Of a stretch of 64,000 nt of DNA, positions 1 through 8,006 are shown piece after piece (position 1 is the stretch's first letter; each line of letters opens with the position of its first letter). This DNA comes from Ferruginibacter albus (GTDB lineage Bacteria; Bacteroidota; Bacteroidia; Chitinophagales; Chitinophagaceae): positions 3,250,001 through 3,314,000 of the forward strand of contig NZ_CP083388.1 of the NCBI RefSeq assembly GCF_020042285.1. Reading direction: 5' to 3'. The notes under the pieces are model-generated. The model was not told the origin of the DNA and ran no database searches. It worked only from the letters and a program-made list of their open reading frames with translations. Made by a program: the position numbers and the translations under genes.

Positions 1-1
1 C

Positions 2-3000
2 AAATTGGTAAATAATAAAATGGTTGTGTATTTCAATGGCGACCATTCCAATCTTCGCAAGCAAATAAAAGAAGGCATTGCGCAGGTACTAACAGAAAAT
101 GTTTTGTTTGGTGAGGACCTTGGCGAAGTAGTAGGCAATCAAACGCTATTGGATCTGCCAAAATGGTTTACCGATGGATACATTGCTTTTACCGCACAAA
201 ACTGGAGCACCCAATTAGATGATGAACTAAAAAGTGAAATACTCAGCGATAAATACAAAAACTTTTATGCGTTTGCCTTTGAAAACCCTGACCTGGCAGG
301 ACATGCGTTTTGGTACTACGTGCAGGAAAAATACAAAAAAGAAAATGTTACTTACCTGCTTTATTTATGCCGCGTATATAAAAATGTAAATAAGGCTTTT
401 AAACAGGTATGCAAGAAAAAATTCAAGTACGTATTGGCAGATTTCATGCAATACGAAAATGAGAAATATGAAAACGATATCAATAAACGCAAAGCTTATC
501 CAAAAGGAACTTCTGTTGAAAGCTTCAACATTAATAAACGTCATGATTATTATCGCATCAACGTAAACCCTAATAAACGCAATAATTCTTATGCGTACAT
601 CGAATATAAAAAAGGAATCACCCGTTTAAAATATTACGATGATGATGAAGGAAAAACAACCGTATTATTAAAGTATGGTGTATTAAGCTATCAAAACCAG
701 GTTAACCCTAATTATCCGTTAATGGCGTGGGATCCTAAAGGAACAAGATTAGCATTTATTTATTTGGAAAAGGGGAAACCGACATTAATTGTATACGATG
801 TAGTTACAAAGAACAGGGGCTTTTTGGTAAATCTTAGTAATGAGTTTGATCAGATACAGGATGTAAAATACATGCTTGATAGTAAGACACTTTTATTGAG
901 CGCTGTTAAAAACGGGCATACAGATATTTTCACTTATAACATCGATAATCAAAAAGTAACACAAATTACTAACGACGTGTACGACGACCTGGATGCAAGT
1001 TTTGTGGCATTTCCTAACAAAACAGGAATTCTATTTGCAAGCAATCGCCCGAGCCCTTATGCTAAAACTGCCGACACTGTTTTGCCAAGCAAGAACCGTT
1101 ACAATATTTTTCTGATCACCAACTTTGGCTCTAAACCTGAATTAAACCAGATAACCCAATTATCTGATCTAAAATATGGCGATGCACGTTATCCAACACA
1201 ATACAACGAAAGTCATTTTACTTTTATAAGTGATGAGAACGGTGTGGCTAATCGTTACGCAGGTTTTTTCACTACCAAAAAAGCAGGGCTGGATACATTA
1301 GTGCTGATCAATGACGACATCCTCCGAAACCCTTCTGTTACAGAAGTGGATAGCGCATTGCGTGCCAATAAAAAAACGGATGTTGATTCTATTGCAGTAA
1401 TAAGTGTATCGGATGATTCTGCTTATACATTTCCTCTGACCAATTATGAAAGCAGCGTGGTAGAAACAAGAATTGCAGGAACTAACCGGCAAGTAAGCGA
1501 GGTAACAAGAGATGGTGACGAAAAGACTTTGTATAAATTAAAGATCGATGAGAACACCTTACATCGTCGCAACGTAACTGTTCCGCCTACTACTTATATG
1601 AAGGAGATCATAATGGCAGACAAGGTTGTTGAAACAAAAATTGATTCTGCACTATTGCCAACTGTTGATACCACCAAAAAGAAAGCAGATATTTTTCAAA
1701 GTGAATTTGAAGACGAAAAACAGGATAGCAGTAAAGCAGGAGCGGGTAATCTATTTTCAGAAGAAAAGCCGGTTACAGAAAACGTATTAAAAACTGCCAA
1801 GCTATTTACCTACAAACCCGTTAAATTTTATGTAGACAATACCGATGTTGGGTTTGATAATACTTTATTAGGTCCACGTTTTCAGCCATACACCAACGGT
1901 TCCGGGCCAATTTATTCTAACACAAGCAGCGTATTCAATCTACTAACAAAAATCGGCACCAGCGAATTACTGGAAGATCAAAAAGTAACCGGCGCCTATC
2001 GCCTTTCCACTAACTTAAGTGATGCAGAAGCATATATTGGTTATGAAAATTACAGACGCCGTTTAGATTGGGGAGGAAACTATTACCGAAAATCAGAAGG
2101 CGGTTATGCGGCTATCATAGGAAACCTGCAGTATAACGCCAAAGTATATACAAACATTTATACTCTTAATGCTTCTTACCCGTTTGATGTAAGCAGAAGT
2201 ATTCGCTTTTCTACAGCCTTGCGCTCTGATAATATTGTTTTGATACCGGCAGACAGCATAAGCCTTTTAGTTCCTAACCAAAGAAATAATTATTGGTTGA
2301 ATCATTTGGAATATGTGCACGATAATGTATTAAATCCTGCTTTGAATATCTGGAATGGGTTGCGTTACAAAGTTTACATTGATTGGAATACCCGTTTAAA
2401 TACCATAAAAGAAATTGGTGGACAAAACCTTGGTAAAGGTCTTTTCAACTGGGGATTTGATGCCCGTTATTATTATCCTATTTACAGAAACTTTATTTGG
2501 GCAGGAAGAGTTGCCGGTGATTTTAGTTGGGGCGGACAAAAGACGGTATTTTATTTAGGAGGCACTGATGGCTGGTTCAACCCTGAATTCAATTCAAGCA
2601 ACAAGCCGGACCCTTCACAGAACTACGCCTTCCAGGGATTGGCAGTTAATCTAAGAGGATTCAATCAAAATATTGCAAACGGAAATAATTCTGTTGTTAT
2701 TAACAGCGAATTCCGTTTGCCTGTAGTTACAACATTATTCAATACGCCGGTAAATAATGCTTTTTTAAGAAATTTTCAATTGATCCAATTCATTGACCTG
2801 GGCAATGCCTGGACAACTGATTTTGCTCGCCCTCAATTCTTATCCGATCCTTTAGGTCCTGTTCAAGTACGAATCAAAGCTGGGGGTATTGGTCCTTTTG
2901 CAGGAGGCTATGGCTTCGGTGCAAGAAGCACATTACTGGGTTATTTTTTAAGATTCGACCTGGCTTGGCCAATGGTTGGCTTCTTTAGCGGTAAGCCGGT

Positions 3001-3031
3001 AACTTATTTTAGCATGGGACTGGATTTTTAA
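2..3031 (+). CDS. TolB-like propeller plus outer-membrane beta-barrel protein, 5'-truncated by window edge
   Basis: The reading frame is open to the left edge, so the true start and probably a signal peptide lie outside the window. About 1009 residues are visible. The first 180 are alpha-helical and look like the end of a peptidase-like region, but no HExxH is visible. Residues about 190-460 hold repeated strands typical of TolB/WD40-like propellers (for example AWDPKGTRLAFIYLEKGKPT). Residues about 640-1009 look like the C-terminal barrel of Omp85/BamA-type surface antigens: VINSEFRLPV, GYGFGARSTLLGYFLRFDLA and a terminal aromatic residue. The protein is probably in the outer membrane with a periplasmic or surface propeller. 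Substrate and role are unknown. It converges with the DUF1361 gene, 23 bases away. Confidence 0.8.
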   Translation, partial: KLVNNKMVVYFNGDHSNLRKQIKEGIAQVLTENVLFGEDLGEVVGNQTLLDLPKWFTDGYIAFTAQNWSTQLDDELKSEILSDKYKNFYAFAFENPDLAGHAFWYYVQEKYKKENVTYLLYLCRVYKNVNKAFKQVCKKKFKYVLADFMQYENEKYENDINKRKAYPKGTSVESFNINKRHDYYRINVNPNKRNNSYAYIEYKKGITRLKYYDDDEGKTTVLLKYGVLSYQNQVNPNYPLMAWDPKGTRLAFIYLEKGKPTLIVYDVVTKNRGFLVNLSNEFDQIQDVKYMLDSKTLLLSAVKNGHTDIFTYNIDNQKVTQITNDVYDDLDASFVAFPNKTGILFASNRPSPYAKTADTVLPSKNRYNIFLITNFGSKPELNQITQLSDLKYGDARYPTQYNESHFTFISDENGVANRYAGFFTTKKAGLDTLVLINDDILRNPSVTEVDSALRANKKTDVDSIAVISVSDDSAYTFPLTNYESSVVETRIAGTNRQVSEVTRDGDEKTLYKLKIDENTLHRRNVTVPPTTYMKEIIMADKVVETKIDSALLPTVDTTKKKADIFQSEFEDEKQDSSKAGAGNLFSEEKPVTENVLKTAKLFTYKPVKFYVDNTDVGFDNTLLGPRFQPYTNGSGPIYSNTSSVFNLLTKIGTSELLEDQKVTGAYRLSTNLSDAEAYIGYENYRRRLDWGGNYYRKSEGGYAAIIGNLQYNAKVYTNIYTLNASYPFDVSRSIRFSTALRSDNIVLIPADSISLLVPNQRNNYWLNHLEYVHDNVLNPALNIWNGLRYKVYIDWNTRLNTIKEIGGQNLGKGLFNWGFDARYYYPIYRNFIWAGRVAGDFSWGGQKTVFYLGGTDGWFNPEFNSSNKPDPSQNYAFQGLAVNLRGFNQNIANGNNSVVINSEFRLPVVTTLFNTPVNNAFLRNFQLIQFIDLGNAWTTDFARPQFLSDPLGPVQVRIKAGGIGPFAGGYGFGARSTLLGYFLRFDLAWPMVGFFSGKPVTYFSMGLDF

Positions 3032-3054
3032 TTAAGCTTTTATTTAAGCAGTTA

Positions 3055-3693
3055 TTACAATTTTATTTTCCATACATACTTTACTGGAATAAAGAGAAGA
3101 AAAACAAATCCTGCAAAAACAAAAGTGAAGGCCCACGCATGGAAATAATTGAATGGAAAAACAAAAAGCTTCACTACTGAAATCAGTAGCCCTCTTGGAT
3201 GATTGGTAACATTCCAGCTGTTCCAACGCTGGAACCTTCCTAAATAAACACCAAATGCACCTAAGAACAAACACATCAAAATAATGGCATCTGCATATCG
3301 CTGCTTTACAAACTGACGAAGAAATATCTCTACTTTATATAGCGATGCAAAAGCCAGTATTAACCCTGCTATTGCTGCCGAAAGTATCAACAACGCATCA
3401 TACCAAACAGGAACCTTTGTTTCTAATTTCAAATGCATAAGATCCGTTACTATATACAAGGAATTGGGAAAAAACAATAACCATCCAATAAACAATGCAG
3501 CAGAAAAGATTTTGATATCTTTTTCACCTGCCAATAACTTGCTTAATTGAAAAGGTATCCATGCTAAAAATAAATTCCATAGTAAAAAAATGTACATCAT
3601 ACTATCTGAATAAAATATTCTTGCACCAATTAAGCAGCCTGCAAAAGCGATAAATGCAAAACTTATTTTTTCTACCGGAGATACATGTTTCAT
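3055..3693 (-). CDS. DUF1361 family integral membrane protein
   Basis: This 212-residue protein has about six hydrophobic segments. It carries the family hallmarks of DUF1361: a WLLFFPNSLYIVTDLMHL segment, a following PVWYD motif, and GVYLGRFQRWNSWNV near residue 150. It presumably sits in the inner membrane. The family has no established function. It is the last gene of the minus-strand cluster that begins at 7903, with 70 bases between it and the kinase gene upstream. Family assignment rests on the motifs; the role is unknown. Confidence 0.8.
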   Translation of the reverse strand: MKHVSPVEKISFAFIAFAGCLIGARIFYSDSMMYIFLLWNLFLAWIPFQLSKLLAGEKDIKIFSAALFIGWLLFFPNSLYIVTDLMHLKLETKVPVWYDALLILSAAIAGLILAFASLYKVEIFLRQFVKQRYADAIILMCLFLGAFGVYLGRFQRWNSWNVTNHPRGLLISVVKLFVFPFNYFHAWAFTFVFAGFVFLLFIPVKYVWKIKL

Positions 3694-3763
3694 TGTTAAA
3701 TTTTTTTATTAAAAAGAGTACGGATATTTTGTTTTACATCAGATACATTATGGCGGCTGATTT

Positions 3764-4123
3764 TTATTTATAAAAAGCTGTTATTTTAGGAAGAAAAATA
3801 ATAACAGCAATTACAACACTTCCAATAGCACTGATCAAAACTGCACCTGCTGCCACATCTTTCACTATTTTAATTTGTTTATTATAACCTGGCGAGATCA
3901 CATTACTAATTTCTTCTAAAGCAGTATTAACCATTTCCAACGCCAACACTGCAGCAATACAAGCCACCACAACAATCCATTCTACATAAGAAATATGCAA
4001 CAGAATTCCGAGAACAATGCAAATAACAGTTGCTATAAGATGAATTTTAAAATTCAGCTGCGAAACTATACAATGTCTTATTCCATTACCGGCATACGCA
4101 AATGATCGAAACAACTTAATCAT
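3764..4123 (-). CDS. dgkA: DgkA-type diacylglycerol/undecaprenol kinase
   Basis: This 119-residue protein with three membrane helices matches the prokaryotic diacylglycerol kinase family in size and motifs. The catalytic signature EMVNTALEEISNVI is followed by KIVKDVAAGAVLISAI, which correspond to the E-x-x-N-T-A-x-E and K-x-x-K-D-x-x-A-G-A-V blocks. Family members phosphorylate diacylglycerol or undecaprenol with ATP at the inner membrane, feeding lipid recycling. In Gram-positive and many other bacteria the substrate is undecaprenol, and which applies here cannot be read from sequence. It starts 10 bases after the stop of the ferritin-like gene, so co-transcription is likely. Confidence 0.85.
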   Translation of the reverse strand: MIKLFRSFAYAGNGIRHCIVSQLNFKIHLIATVICIVLGILLHISYVEWIVVVACIAAVLALEMVNTALEEISNVISPGYNKQIKIVKDVAAGAVLISAIGSVVIAVIIFLPKITAFYK

Positions 4124-4133
4124 CTTAACAGTA

Positions 4134-4889
4134 TTAAAAAGATGTTTTATAATTATATTGATGTTTAGGTTTTACAATTTCCGGCTTTAGGCTGCCAATG
4201 GTTTTATAAAACTTCATCATCATTTTTTTATAGTATTGCCTAAAATTATTGTTCCCAGCTTTAAATAACCTTCTATGCGCAACCCATACTACCAACGTAG
4301 TTGCAATAAAGAAGTATTTATAGAAATGCCAGGAGATGACTTTGTTGAAGCTTGTCTTCAGCTCAAAGATCATAGCAAATCGTTCCTGTTGAAAAACAAT
4401 GTGTGGCGCTTCATCGATCAGTATGTCGGTGCAAATTTGTTTTAACAGTGTGCAATCGGTAGCATTTTTTAATGATTGATAAAATACTTGTGCTGCACTT
4501 TCTACTGTTATCACAGCTAATGTCCATGCTTCCATACTTGTATTAAAGTACCGTACTTTTCTAAATAGGCTGTCGCCCCAATCTTTTTTAATCCGCTTCT
4601 CTCCTATCAGGTCAAGATATCTTCCAAGGTTATTCCCATGTTTTTGTTCTTCTTTAATGAACAACTTAACAGCTTCTACATATAGAGCATCATCAACTTT
4701 AGCAGCATATAGCCTGCTTGCATTTATCAAATTATGTCCGTCGGATGTCTCACCTAATTGCCATGCCTGCAATGATTTTAAAACCGTTTTAATTTCCTCT
4801 GCTGTAATTGTTGGTTGCAGGTTCCAATCAATTCTGTTGCGTTGACTGTTTTCTTTGAAATAATCAATCCATTGTTTAGACGTTTTCAT
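4134..4889 (-). CDS. Ferritin-like (putative diiron) protein
   Basis: The start is taken at the internal Met (4889), which gives 251 residues and leaves 10 bases after the stop of the upstream DUF4173 gene. A start at 4973 would overlap that gene. Two helices carry carboxylate/histidine motifs typical of ferritin-like four-helix bundles: IKEEQKHGNNLGRYLDL and DEAPHIVFQQER, with a glutamate in VESAAQVFYQSL between them. This suggests a metal-binding or oxygen-handling fold. The C-terminal 80 residues are basic with one hydrophobic stretch (YFFIATTLVVWVAHRRL), so it may attach to the membrane. No specific reaction can be assigned. Its place in an envelope operon is unusual for a ferritin-like protein. 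Confidence 0.6.
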   Translation of the reverse strand: MKTSKQWIDYFKENSQRNRIDWNLQPTITAEEIKTVLKSLQAWQLGETSDGHNLINASRLYAAKVDDALYVEAVKLFIKEEQKHGNNLGRYLDLIGEKRIKKDWGDSLFRKVRYFNTSMEAWTLAVITVESAAQVFYQSLKNATDCTLLKQICTDILIDEAPHIVFQQERFAMIFELKTSFNKVISWHFYKYFFIATTLVVWVAHRRLFKAGNNNFRQYYKKMMMKFYKTIGSLKPEIVKPKHQYNYKTSF

Positions 4890-4899
4890 ATTAATCGTT

Positions 4900-6495
4900 T
4901 TAATTGTTGAGGTGTTGTTTTGTGTATGCATCTGCTTCATTCCACGACAACCAGGAATACTCTTTTTGTTCATTGAAAAAATCTTTCTTCCGCTGCTCGA
5001 AATAATCTTTTATCAAGTATGTTTTGGGATAGAAATTCGCAACGTCTATTTCAATAGTAGAATCCTTATCCAGTATATCTTTATTTTTTTCAATTAAGGG
5101 AAGAGTTTTGTCAGAAAGAGATAAGAGGAATTTAACGTCCAGCTTAATGGTATTTTTCCTTGCAAGATTATACTTAGCAATTGTTTCATCCCAATTGACA
5201 CAAGAAGAAAGCACAAGCAATACTATCGCCACCCAGGCATTTACTCGTAACAAATAATAATTGGTACGTCGTTGATATATTTTTAAAAAGATGGTTATTA
5301 AGCCGGTTAAAACCATTACAAGGAAAAACAACACTCCTATACGTTTATATGCCAGTCCATAGTGGGCTATGTAATAATAATCTCTGATCAAAACAGAAAT
5401 CACCAATATCATGTTTTGAAATATCCATCCATAAGCGCCAACACGTAGCCATTTATTTTTTTGATAGAAATTAAGGTTTCCTCTGAAGAAAAATAGCAGA
5501 ACACTCATAGCCAACACAATAGAAAGAATAAGCAGCCAGGTTCCTTCATGCACGTAATCGGAAAGATTCATATCGTACTTGAAAGTAAACCCAAACCATA
5601 CATACACTATATCAATGCAATTAATAAACAGTAACAATAAATTTAATAATGCCAGACTGATAATGCCTACAATGTTTTCATTCTTTAAAGCAAGGTTGCC
5701 TTCTGCAAGCTTGCCCATTACAAGAGATAAAGCATCAAACGCATTTGATTGCTTCCATTTTTTCAAACTTTTTCTTTTTCGTAACAAAACATCTTCTTTG
5801 GTAATATCTTTTATGGAGAAATAATTTGTTTTGGTCTTAAGCAGTAAGCCTACGGTGATAAATAGTCCTAATAACAGAAACAGTATTCGCTGCCAATTGA
5901 ACCAATCAAAAAAATTAGAAAAAAACAATGCTATCTTCTCTCCTATATCATCCATAATATCTTTAAAAACATCATTGGATGCAGCATAAATAATGTAGAA
6001 TACAACTACTATTACCAATGGTATGATGAGAAACCGAACCACCCTTGAAATAGAATACGAACGGGCAGGCTTAACTTTTGCTTTAGAAAACGTTGCATAG
6101 AAAGTTTTACTTATGAGAAAATAATTTGAAAATATAGAACCTGCTGCATACCATACCGAACGATGAACATATTGTATAAAAGCAATCAGCAACAGTAAAC
6201 TAATACTAAATGCCAGCTTGCTTAGCAATGTATTTTGAATAATAACCGTTGCTATGGTAATTAAATGACCCAACAATAAAAGCTTTACAGTGTTATTGGT
6301 ACGTGACATAGGATATAAATAAAAAACAGCCGACAAAACAAATCCATCAAAGAACAAAGTATTCAATGCCATTTTTTCTTTCCAGAAAACCATGTTGAAC
6401 AATAGCGTGCCGATTACTACGAACAATGCTTTTAGAAATTCCTTTTTCATATATTTTATTTTTCCTTTTATACTTTTAATGCCAACAACATTCAT
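4900..6495 (-). CDS. DUF4173/DUF4153-type polytopic membrane protein
   Basis: This 531-residue protein has about twelve hydrophobic segments and a short C-terminal soluble tail. It resembles the DUF4173 family found in Bacteroidota and Firmicutes, whose function is not established. The first possible ATG (6495) overlaps the stop of the upstream gene as ATGA, an arrangement that allows translational coupling. The second (6450, MKKEFLKALF) has AAAGGAAAA upstream and would also be a normal start. A conserved-looking soluble tail (VDVKFLLSLSDKTLPLIEKN...) ends the protein. It is fourth in the minus-strand cluster controlled by the winged-helix regulator. Confidence 0.7.
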   Translation of the reverse strand: MNVVGIKSIKGKIKYMKKEFLKALFVVIGTLLFNMVFWKEKMALNTLFFDGFVLSAVFYLYPMSRTNNTVKLLLLGHLITIATVIIQNTLLSKLAFSISLLLLIAFIQYVHRSVWYAAGSIFSNYFLISKTFYATFSKAKVKPARSYSISRVVRFLIIPLVIVVVFYIIYAASNDVFKDIMDDIGEKIALFFSNFFDWFNWQRILFLLLGLFITVGLLLKTKTNYFSIKDITKEDVLLRKRKSLKKWKQSNAFDALSLVMGKLAEGNLALKNENIVGIISLALLNLLLLFINCIDIVYVWFGFTFKYDMNLSDYVHEGTWLLILSIVLAMSVLLFFFRGNLNFYQKNKWLRVGAYGWIFQNMILVISVLIRDYYYIAHYGLAYKRIGVLFFLVMVLTGLITIFLKIYQRRTNYYLLRVNAWVAIVLLVLSSCVNWDETIAKYNLARKNTIKLDVKFLLSLSDKTLPLIEKNKDILDKDSTIEIDVANFYPKTYLIKDYFEQRKKDFFNEQKEYSWLSWNEADAYTKQHLNN

Positions 6496-6893
6496 TGAAC
6501 ACTTTTAAAAACCTTTTTCAATAACATGACTGCACTTACGGCAGATACTATAATACTTATACAAACACAAACTGTCACTTCTCTAAACTCACCCTTAAAT
6601 GCGATATAATTAAAAACAGCTGCCAATACCGATAAAAGAAAAGCTGCTTGCAGTATGGTCCTATAAAATCTTTCCTCTCTATAATTCTTTTGATAAAGAA
6701 TACAGGCGATTATCCAAAGCAAAAAAATAAAGGGCACGGAAAAGAAAAAGGAAAAAAAGATCACTTCAATAAAGGGTATTTGATTACGATCAGTTGATAC
6801 AGCCAGCCAGCAGATCGCCAAAATACCATTGAATAAAGATGCAATTATCCAAGCTGCTGCTAAGCCTAATGAATATTTAAAAAAATTAATCAT
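6492..6893 (-). CDS. Small four-helix membrane protein of the regulator cluster
   Basis: Starting at the Met at 6893 (MINFFKYSLGLAAAW) gives 133 residues with four hydrophobic helices separated by short loops. The longer reading from 6926 would run through the 17-bp palindrome at 6900-6916, so the shorter start is preferred. The start codon lies six bases after that palindrome. Its stop overlaps the possible ATG of the DUF4173 gene (ATGA). No recognised family. It is most likely an inner-membrane partner of the DUF4173 protein. Confidence 0.65.
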   Translation of the reverse strand: MINFFKYSLGLAAAWIIASLFNGILAICWLAVSTDRNQIPFIEVIFFSFFFSVPFIFLLWIIACILYQKNYREERFYRTILQAAFLLSVLAAVFNYIAFKGEFREVTVCVCISIIVSAVSAVMLLKKVFKSVQ

Positions 6894-6899
6894 AAAAGT

Positions 6900-6916
6900 A
6901 CTTTGAATTTCAAAGT
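6900..6916. promoter_or_regulatory. Perfect 17-bp palindromic operator, site 2
   Basis: ACTTTGAATTTCAAAGT is a perfect dyad (ACTTTGAA, central T, TTCAAAGT). It sits between the regulator stop (6933) and the next start codon (6893), ending six bases before the ATG. A near-identical dyad lies in the same position before the gene starting at 7903. The likely binder is the winged-helix protein encoded next door; that is inference. Confidence 0.65.
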
Positions 6917-6932
6917 GTAAGTACAAAAAAAA

Positions 6933-7232
6933 TTATTTTGAGGCTTTGATCATTTTTTCCAACGCTTCTAAATGAAGGCGAAAGGATTTTTCTCCTGCCT
7001 TTGTAACAGCATAAGTAGTATTTGTTTTACGTCCAATAAATCCTTTTTGCACCCGTATCATAGCGTTCTCTTCTAATGTTTTTAAATGACTGGCCAAATT
7101 GCCATCTGTTATATCCAATAATTCTTTCAGTTCATTAAAGTTCACCGACTCGTTTACCATCAATGCGCTCATTATACCCAACCGTATCCGGTTATCAAAT
7201 ATCTTATTTAAATTTTCTATTGGATTATTCAT
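6933..7232 (-). CDS. Winged-helix transcriptional regulator (HTH_34/ArsR-like)
   Basis: This 99-residue protein is one winged-helix domain of the kind annotated as winged helix DNA-binding domain (PF13601-like). Residues 15-60 form the helix-turn-helix (RIRLGIMSALMV...VNFNELKELLDITDGNLASHLKTLEENAMI), and the wing follows (VQKGFIGRKTNTTYAVTKAG). The family usually acts as a small repressor of a neighbouring membrane protein operon. A good Shine-Dalgarno (GAGGAGA) precedes the ATG at 7232. The gene lies between two copies of a palindrome, 6900-6916 and 7910-7926, which are plausible autoregulatory operators. A half-site, CTTTGTAAT, overlaps its own leader at 7245-7253. No effector-binding domain is visible. 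Confidence 0.85.
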   Translation of the reverse strand: MNNPIENLNKIFDNRIRLGIMSALMVNESVNFNELKELLDITDGNLASHLKTLEENAMIRVQKGFIGRKTNTTYAVTKAGEKSFRLHLEALEKMIKASK

Positions 7233-7270
7233 GTTCGCTCTCCTCTTTGTAATATAAAATCGTTTTCAGC

Positions 7271-7903
7271 TTATGCTGCCTTTTCGTTTTTCCACCACAT
7301 AATTGCACCATAAATTATGTGCAGTAGCCCAAAGCCAATTGCCCAAAATCGCAAACCATAACCCAAATTCCATAAATTAATTACGCCTAATATTATCTCA
7401 GCGTAACCCAGGTAGCGTATTTCACCTAATGTATATTTACTGGCATTTACCAATGCTAATCCATAAAAAATTAAACAACCGGGAGCAATTAAACCAACCA
7501 TTCCTAGCCCTAACATTTTAAATAAAAAGATCGCCCCGGCCAGCAATGGTATAGTGGTATTCCATAATAAGCGCAATGTAGCACCGCCCCATATCGGAAT
7601 ATTTTTCTTCTTGCTATGTAAATAAGTAAATATAAAAGAGGATATAAAAGCAGCAATAAAAGTAATAGCAGCTATCATCAATAAATGTCGCAATTCGTTC
7701 AAATAATATTCCGGATGAACATTGCCCGGAATATAATCTGTATTATTCCACTGCAGCAAGCTATTATGCGCAAAATAAGCGCCGCCTAGAGCACAAATAC
7801 CTGCGGCAATACCGCTTAGTCCGCTCAAGCTGATGAAACGCTCGCTTCGTTCCATCATTTTACGTATATGTTGTAGATCTTCGAGTGATTGTTGATTACT
7901 CAT
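7271..7903 (-). CDS. Polytopic membrane protein, first gene of the regulator operon
   Basis: This 210-residue protein begins with a short amphipathic segment (MSNQQSLEDLQHIRKMMERSERF) and then has about five to six hydrophobic helices. I do not recognise a characterised family, although similar proteins encoded next to winged-helix regulators are common in Bacteroidota. The ATG (7903) is preceded at a six-base distance by the palindrome 7910-7926, which occupies the place where a ribosome-binding site would normally be. It is followed 38 bases later by the regulator gene. It is probably an inner-membrane protein whose expression the regulator controls. Confidence 0.7.
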   Translation of the reverse strand: MSNQQSLEDLQHIRKMMERSERFISLSGLSGIAAGICALGGAYFAHNSLLQWNNTDYIPGNVHPEYYLNELRHLLMIAAITFIAAFISSFIFTYLHSKKKNIPIWGGATLRLLWNTTIPLLAGAIFLFKMLGLGMVGLIAPGCLIFYGLALVNASKYTLGEIRYLGYAEIILGVINLWNLGYGLRFWAIGFGLLHIIYGAIMWWKNEKAA

Positions 7904-7909
7904 AAAAGC

Positions 7910-7926
7910 ACTTTGAATTACAAAGT
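7910..7926. promoter_or_regulatory. 17-bp palindromic operator, site 1
   Basis: ACTTTGAATTACAAAGT is the same dyad as the 6900-6916 site with one arm mismatch. Both sites share the flanking AAAAG and the same six-base distance to the ATG, so the position relative to the start codon is conserved along with the sequence. It is a likely operator of the minus-strand operon that starts at 7903. Confidence 0.65.
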
Positions 7927-7963
7927 AAATAAATAGATATGATACTTACAACTTTTTCTTCTT

Positions 7964-7997
7964 GAAAAATTAAGGTTGACGGATATCCGTCAACCTT
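7964..7997 (-). terminator. Rho-independent terminator after the giant secreted protein
   Basis: A perfect 26-bp dyad at 7972-7997 (AAGGTTGACGGAT and its complement) lies ten bases after the stop at 8007. On the minus strand it is followed by AATTTTTC, giving a hairpin plus short T-run. Confidence 0.7.
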
Positions 7998-8006
7998 TTA
8001 ACTAAC

